From: Dromaius novaehollandiae
Lineage: Eukaryota > Chordata > Aves > Casuariiformes > Dromaiidae
Direction of reading: 5' to 3'
NCBI RefSeq assembly: GCF_036370855.1
Contig: NC_088098.1
Coordinates: 36,831,981-36,895,980, forward strand
Length of the DNA: 64,000 nt
Shown here: piece after piece, positions 60,280 through 64,000 of the stretch
Numbering within the stretch: the first letter of the stretch is position 1
Layout: every line of letters begins with the position of its first letter
The notes under the pieces: generated by a model
The model's input: only the letters and a program-made list of their open reading frames with translations
What the model was told of the DNA's origin: nothing
The model's database searches: none
Translations under genes and position numbers: made by a program

Positions 60280-61370
60280 GTGCAGCTAGTGAAGGCAGCA
60301 TTTTGTGTAGCAGTTCATGCAGATGGGTGCAAAGAAGGGGCCCTCCTCTCCAGTCACAGTAGCGTGCACTTCCTCAGTTTAGTTATGACACACTGCAGAG
60401 TGCATTCCCCAGCAGCCATTGCAGTCACTGTGTCTGCCGTGTCAGGGGCTTCCACCCAGACAGATCTTTTGACAGTGGGTGCAGCTCTGCAGGTCTCAGG
60501 CTGCGGGGAGTGCCTGGGGCCTCTCCGTGAGGCTGGGGCTGACAGTCAGCTTTTCTGTAGAAGATGTGCTGTTGTTGACGAGTTGTGTCACCAGGTACAG
60601 AAGGAAGTCAGCAGGCTGCATAATGTTGGAGAAGATGAGTGAGAAATAGATAGGATATTCTCAGCGACCCTACAGCTTCAAGAGTCTCAACCGCTCGGAG
60701 CAGTGGAAATGTAGGGGGCTCTGTGCCATGTGGAACAGCAAGTCATTACTCTGTAGAAGATGGAGGCTGGAAACTGGTCACTTCTCCTGGGAGGCAAAAG
60801 GCTCTTGCTTCTCCTGAAGACTTGCAGTTGATGAACAGGCTCACCGCCCCCAAAGCTGAGGAGCAGCAGGGCATGGCTTCAAGTGAAGCAACTGAGCCAA
60901 CGGATGCTGCACCATGTAGGCACACCAGGAAGAAGCAGAGAGTGACTGTTGTGAATGACTTCCTGCTGCAGGGGACAGAGGCACCCATCTGCCCGCCTAA
61001 CCTCTTGTCTAGAGAGGTTTGCTGCCTGCCAGGGGCTCCAATCCAAGACACCACGGATAGACTGCCGAGGCCTATCCACCCATCCGACAACTACCCCCGT
61101 GCTGCTCTTCCACATGGGCTTCAACGATACTGCCGAGGGCAGCTGAGAAAGTATCAAACATGACTACAGAGCTCTGGAGGTGGTGGTCAGGGATATGGGG
61201 GCCCAGGTGGTTTTCTCCTTAATCCTGCCACTGAGGGGGAAGGATGTGAGGAGGAGTGGATGGATACTGCGAGTCAACAGTTGGCTGTGCAGCTGGTGTC
61301 AGCAACAGGGTTTTGGTTTCTATGACCATGGGACCCTGTTGGAAGATGGATATCAAGGAAGGTGAGGAGG
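60280..61370 (+). pseudogene. CR1 ORF1 remnant (Cys-rich, coiled-coil and esterase parts)
   Basis: The first segment (about 60280-60642) ends with a CxxC...CxxC cysteine cluster (GCGEC near 60500, FCRRC near 60550). A short coiled coil follows (VDELCHQVQKEVSRL), then TGA at 60640-60642. The second segment (60723-61370) carries the GDSL-type esterase domain of CR1 ORF1. The nucleophile block reads NDF at 60954-60962 where the family has GDS. A FHMGFND block with the family's GxND motif lies near 61111-61131, and the rest continues to GFYDHG near 61315-61330. At least three frame changes or stops break it. ORF1 normally binds RNA and helps target-primed reverse transcription; this copy cannot do so. 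Confidence 0.85.
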
Positions 61371-63204
61371 GGGAGTTGTCCTTTACGTGAGAGAGCAGCT
61401 GGAAGGTATTGAGCTCTGCCTAGGGGTGGATGATGAGCTGACTGAGAGCTTATGGGTAAGGATTAAAGGGCGGACTAACATGGGTGACACTGTTGTAGGT
61501 GTTTGCTACAGGCTACCTGATCAGGAAAAGGAAGTAGATGAGGCCTTCCACAGACAGCTGGCAGGAGCCTCATGTTTGCAGGCCCTGGTCCTCACAGGGG
61601 GATTTAACCACTCTGATACCTGCTGGAGGGACAACACTGCAAGGCACAAGCAATCCAGGAGGTTCCTGAAGAGGAAAGTGCACTGCTGGACCTCATACTA
61701 AAAAACAAGGAAGGGCTGGCTGGAGATGTGAAGGTTAGGGGCAACCTTGGCTGCAGTGGCTATGAGATGGTGGAGTTCAGGATCCCGTGAGGAGGAAGCG
61801 CAGGGCAATGAGCAGGATCACAATCTTGGACTTCAAGAGAGCAAACTTTGGCCTCTTCAGGGACCTTCTTGGAAGAATCCCATGGGATAGGGCCCTAGAA
61901 GGAAGAGGGGTCCAAGAGAGCTGGTTGGTATTCAAGGATCACTTCCTCCAAGCTCAAGAACAGTGCATCCCAATGAGCAAGAAGTCGAGCAAAGGGGGCA
62001 GGAGACCTGCGTGGATGAACAAGGAGCTCCTGGCAAAACTCAAACAGAAGAAGGAAGTATACAGAAGGTGGAAGCAGGGACAGGCCACTCGGGAGGAATA
62101 TAGAGGGATGTTGTCTGAGTATGCAGGGATGGGGCTAGGAAAGCCAAGGCCCATGTGGAATGTAATCTGACAAGGGAGGTCAAGGAAGGGCTTCTATCAA
62201 TATATCAGTAACAAAAGGAAGACTAGGGAAAATGCGGGCCCACTGCTGAATGGAGCAGGGGCCCCACTGACAAAGAATACAGCGAAGGCAGAGATACTGA
62301 ATGCCTTCTTTGCTTCAGTCTTCACTGGTAAGACTGGCCCTCAGGGATCCCAGGGTCAGGAGAGCAGGGAGAAAGTCTGGAGAAGGGGAGACTTTCCCTT
62401 GGTGGAGGAGGATCTGGTTAGGGATCACATAATCAAACTGGACACACACAAGGCCGTGGGTCCCGATGGGATGCACCCACAAGTGCTGAGGGAGATGGCT
62501 GATGTCATTGCAAGGCCACTCTCCACCATCTTTGAAAGGTCATGGTGATCAGCAGAGGTGCCTGAGGACTGGAAGAAAGCAAATGTCACTCCAGTCTCCA
62601 AAAAGGGCTAGAAGGAGGTCCCGGGGACTACTGACCAGTCAGCCTCCCCTCGATCCCTGGAAAGGTGCTAGAACAGCTCATCCTGGATGCCATCTCTAAG
62701 CATGTGAAGGATAAGGTGATCAGGAGTAGTCAGCATGGATTCACCAAGGGGAAATCAAGCTTAACCAACTTGATAGCCTTCTATGGTGGCTGGGTAGATG
62801 AGGGGAGAGCAGTGGATGTCTGCCTTGACTTCAGCAAGGCTTTTGACACTTAAGGCTTTCGACACTGTCTCCCATAACATCCTCATAGGCAAGCTCAGGA
62901 AGTGTGGGCTAGATGAGTGGACAGTGAGGTGGACTGAGAACTGGCTGAATGGCAGAGCTCAGAGGGTTGTGATCAGTGGCGCAAAGTCTAGTTGGAGGCC
63001 AGTAACTAGCGGTGTACCCCAGGGGTCAGTACTGGGTCCAGTCCTGTTCAGCTCCTTCAGTGACCTGGATGAAGGGGCAGAGTGCACCCTCAGCAAGTTT
63101 GCTGCTGGTATAAAACTGGGAGGAGTGGCTGATACACCAGAGGACTGTGCTGCCATTCAGAGGGACTTCGACGGGCTGGAGAGCTGGGCGGAGGGGACTA
63201 GATG
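61371..63204 (+). pseudogene. CR1 ORF2 remnant (endonuclease and reverse transcriptase)
   Basis: The frame enters the APE-type endonuclease in mid-domain at GVVLYVREQLEG (about 61372-61410), so the first part of the endonuclease is missing. The catalytic block reads GGFNH at 61597-61611 where the family has GDFNH. A linker with PAWMNKELL and KKEVYRRWKQGQ lies at about 62010-62075. The reverse transcriptase follows: VGPDGMHP (about 62457-62480), [11 protein letters not shown] (about 62725-62757), DFSKAFDT (62827-62850), [13 protein letters not shown] (about 63011-63050) and FAAGIKLGG (63098-63124), the last replacing the catalytic FADD block. Stops include TGA at about 61787, TGA near 62546 and TAG near 62608. 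A 16-base duplication breaks the frame at 62836-62867. Confidence 0.9.
62836..62867 (+). repeat. 16-base tandem duplication inside the CR1 reverse transcriptase
   Basis: Two adjacent 16-base units, AAGGCTTTTGACACTT (62836-62851) and AAGGCTTTCGACACTG (62852-62867), differ at two positions. They duplicate the codons for KAFDT, shift the frame by one and create a TAA at 62851-62853. Confidence 0.9.
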
Positions 63205-63245
63205 ATCTTTAAAGCTCCCTTCTAACCTCATCTGTTTCTGTGAAG

Positions 63246-64000
63246 GATAAATGAGATCCAAGTAAAATTGATCCTGTAGTGTCATTCATCCCAAATGCCT
63301 CCTAGCTTCTCTTATGAATGAGAACTTTAAGGCCACTTCCCATATTTCTTCTAACCAAGTCATCTTATTTTAGTGATGCAGCAAAAATTCTTTGTCCATA
63401 AAAACACAATCTTTGTTCATCAAACATCAAGTATAGCTACATGCTGTTTTAGTTTCATATAGTTTCCTAAAAACTGTAACATTCAGGTATTCAAGTAGCA
63501 AATTATTTTAACAAAGCAGACAAACACTTTTGAATTTAAACATTTCTGGTTTTAACTCTTTAGCACAGGGAAAAATGTAGATCAGCAATGCCTGTCTATA
63601 ATATATGCACATGTGTCTTCAAGAAAACATTAATAGTTAAAAGGAATAATTACAGGAGGATCAGTTTGTCTAAAAATAGTAAACAGCTGGATATTAGTAG
63701 GGAGTTTGAAATGCCCATGCTGACTATGGAATGAAGAAACTGGCATTCCTGGTATTGTTATATACTTTAAAGATCATCCAACATAAACATTTCCTTTTTT
63801 TTTTTTTTTTAAAGTCCATGTTGCTTTTTGGTTAGATTCCTGCTGAGCTTATACAATATCAGACTTACTTTGTTCATCTTAGTTCATTCATTCATGGTTT
63901 CAGTACTGTCACATGCACAGAATTCGGTATTGGCTGCACATGTTTATATATTTTAAACCTAGCAGTATGAGCTTGCATACCCCTAAATTATGTAAAAAAA
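63246..64000. other. Right flank, no gene recognised
   Basis: AT-rich DNA after the CR1 3' end. It contains a 16-base T run (63795-63810). No recognised exon. Confidence 0.65.
63795..63810 (+). repeat. T homopolymer (16)
   Basis: A run of 16 T in the right flank. Confidence 0.85.

Larger units (their letters stand above)
59930..63245 (+). mobile_element. CR1 LINE retrotransposon, long but degraded copy
   Basis: An avian-type CR1 in + orientation. The order is GC-rich 5' UTR (about 59930-60280), ORF1 remnants, ORF2 remnants, then a short 3' UTR. The 3' end is recognised by GGACTAGATGATCTTTAAAG at 63195-63214 and the decayed terminal (ATTCTATG)-like repeat at about 63225-63240. A full CR1 is about 4.5 kb; this copy is about 3.3 kb because of internal deletions. 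One lies at the ORF1/ORF2 border near 61360, one inside the endonuclease near 61670, and one removes everything from the end of the reverse transcriptase to the 3' UTR near 63195. It is much younger than the other two LINE fragments here. The 5' boundary is approximate. Confidence 0.92.

Noticed and set aside
60746..61157. Minus-strand open frames of 92-114 codons
   Set aside because: They are antisense shadows of CR1 ORF1.
61954..63156. Minus-strand open frames opposite CR1 ORF2
   Set aside because: They are antisense shadows of the well-recognised CR1 ORF2 reading frame.
63766..63784. Possible minus-strand CR1 tail (TTTAAAGATCATCCAAC-like)
   Set aside because: The match is under 20 bases, with no adjoining terminal repeat or further CR1 sequence, so it may be chance.
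26947..64000. Exons of LGR5 or PTPRR expected by human synteny
   Set aside because: No leucine-rich repeat, seven-membrane-helix or phosphatase exon was recognised on either strand in the flanks.
1..64000. CRISPR arrays, operons, phage or plasmid features, retroviral genes, rRNA or tRNA genes
   Set aside because: The sequence is vertebrate nuclear DNA; no regularly spaced repeats, no retroviral gag/pol/env pattern and no RNA gene was seen.

Overview
The window reads as single-copy nuclear DNA of a sauropsid, most probably a bird. It has one intron-rich vertebrate gene spread over about 18 kb, AT-rich intergenic DNA, and a CR1 retrotransposon (the main LINE of birds) whose 3' end has the avian form. 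There is nothing bacterial, viral or plasmid-like here.

The only protein-coding gene I can support is a complete tetraspanin on the minus strand, best matched to TSPAN8 (CO-029). Eight coding exons run from the start codon at 26776 down to the stop codon at 8915-8917. All exon joins are in phase 0 and all introns are GT-AG. The joined frame is 240 codons plus stop, with four membrane segments, a large extracellular loop with CCG and six cysteines, and a short cytoplasmic tail. A polyadenylation signal lies about 215 bases after the stop codon. A TATA-like box lies about 160 bases before the start codon.

Layout: 1-8.6 kb is the 3' flank, with a 20-base G run and a GC-rich G-tract block at 7.64-8.09 kb. 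8.68-26.9 kb is TSPAN8 with introns of 84 bases to 4.8 kb. 26.95-44.5 kb is gene-poor intergenic DNA with one very CpG-dense patch near 29.85 kb. 44.6-45.3 kb is a decayed ancient LINE of the CR1/L2/L3 superfamily. 57.05-57.9 kb is a second old CR1/L3-type 3' fragment. 59.93-63.25 kb is a younger CR1 that keeps parts of both ORF1 and ORF2 but has several deletions and three destroyed catalytic motifs. 63.25-64 kb is AT-rich flank.

In human the gene order is PTPRR - TSPAN8 - LGR5, so the left side should lead toward PTPRR and the right toward LGR5; I saw no exon of either. The three LINE remnants are of clearly different ages, all lie upstream of TSPAN8 and all are in + orientation. I found no evidence for a new multi-gene system. 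The most informative results are the full gene model and the way the CR1 copy was inactivated.
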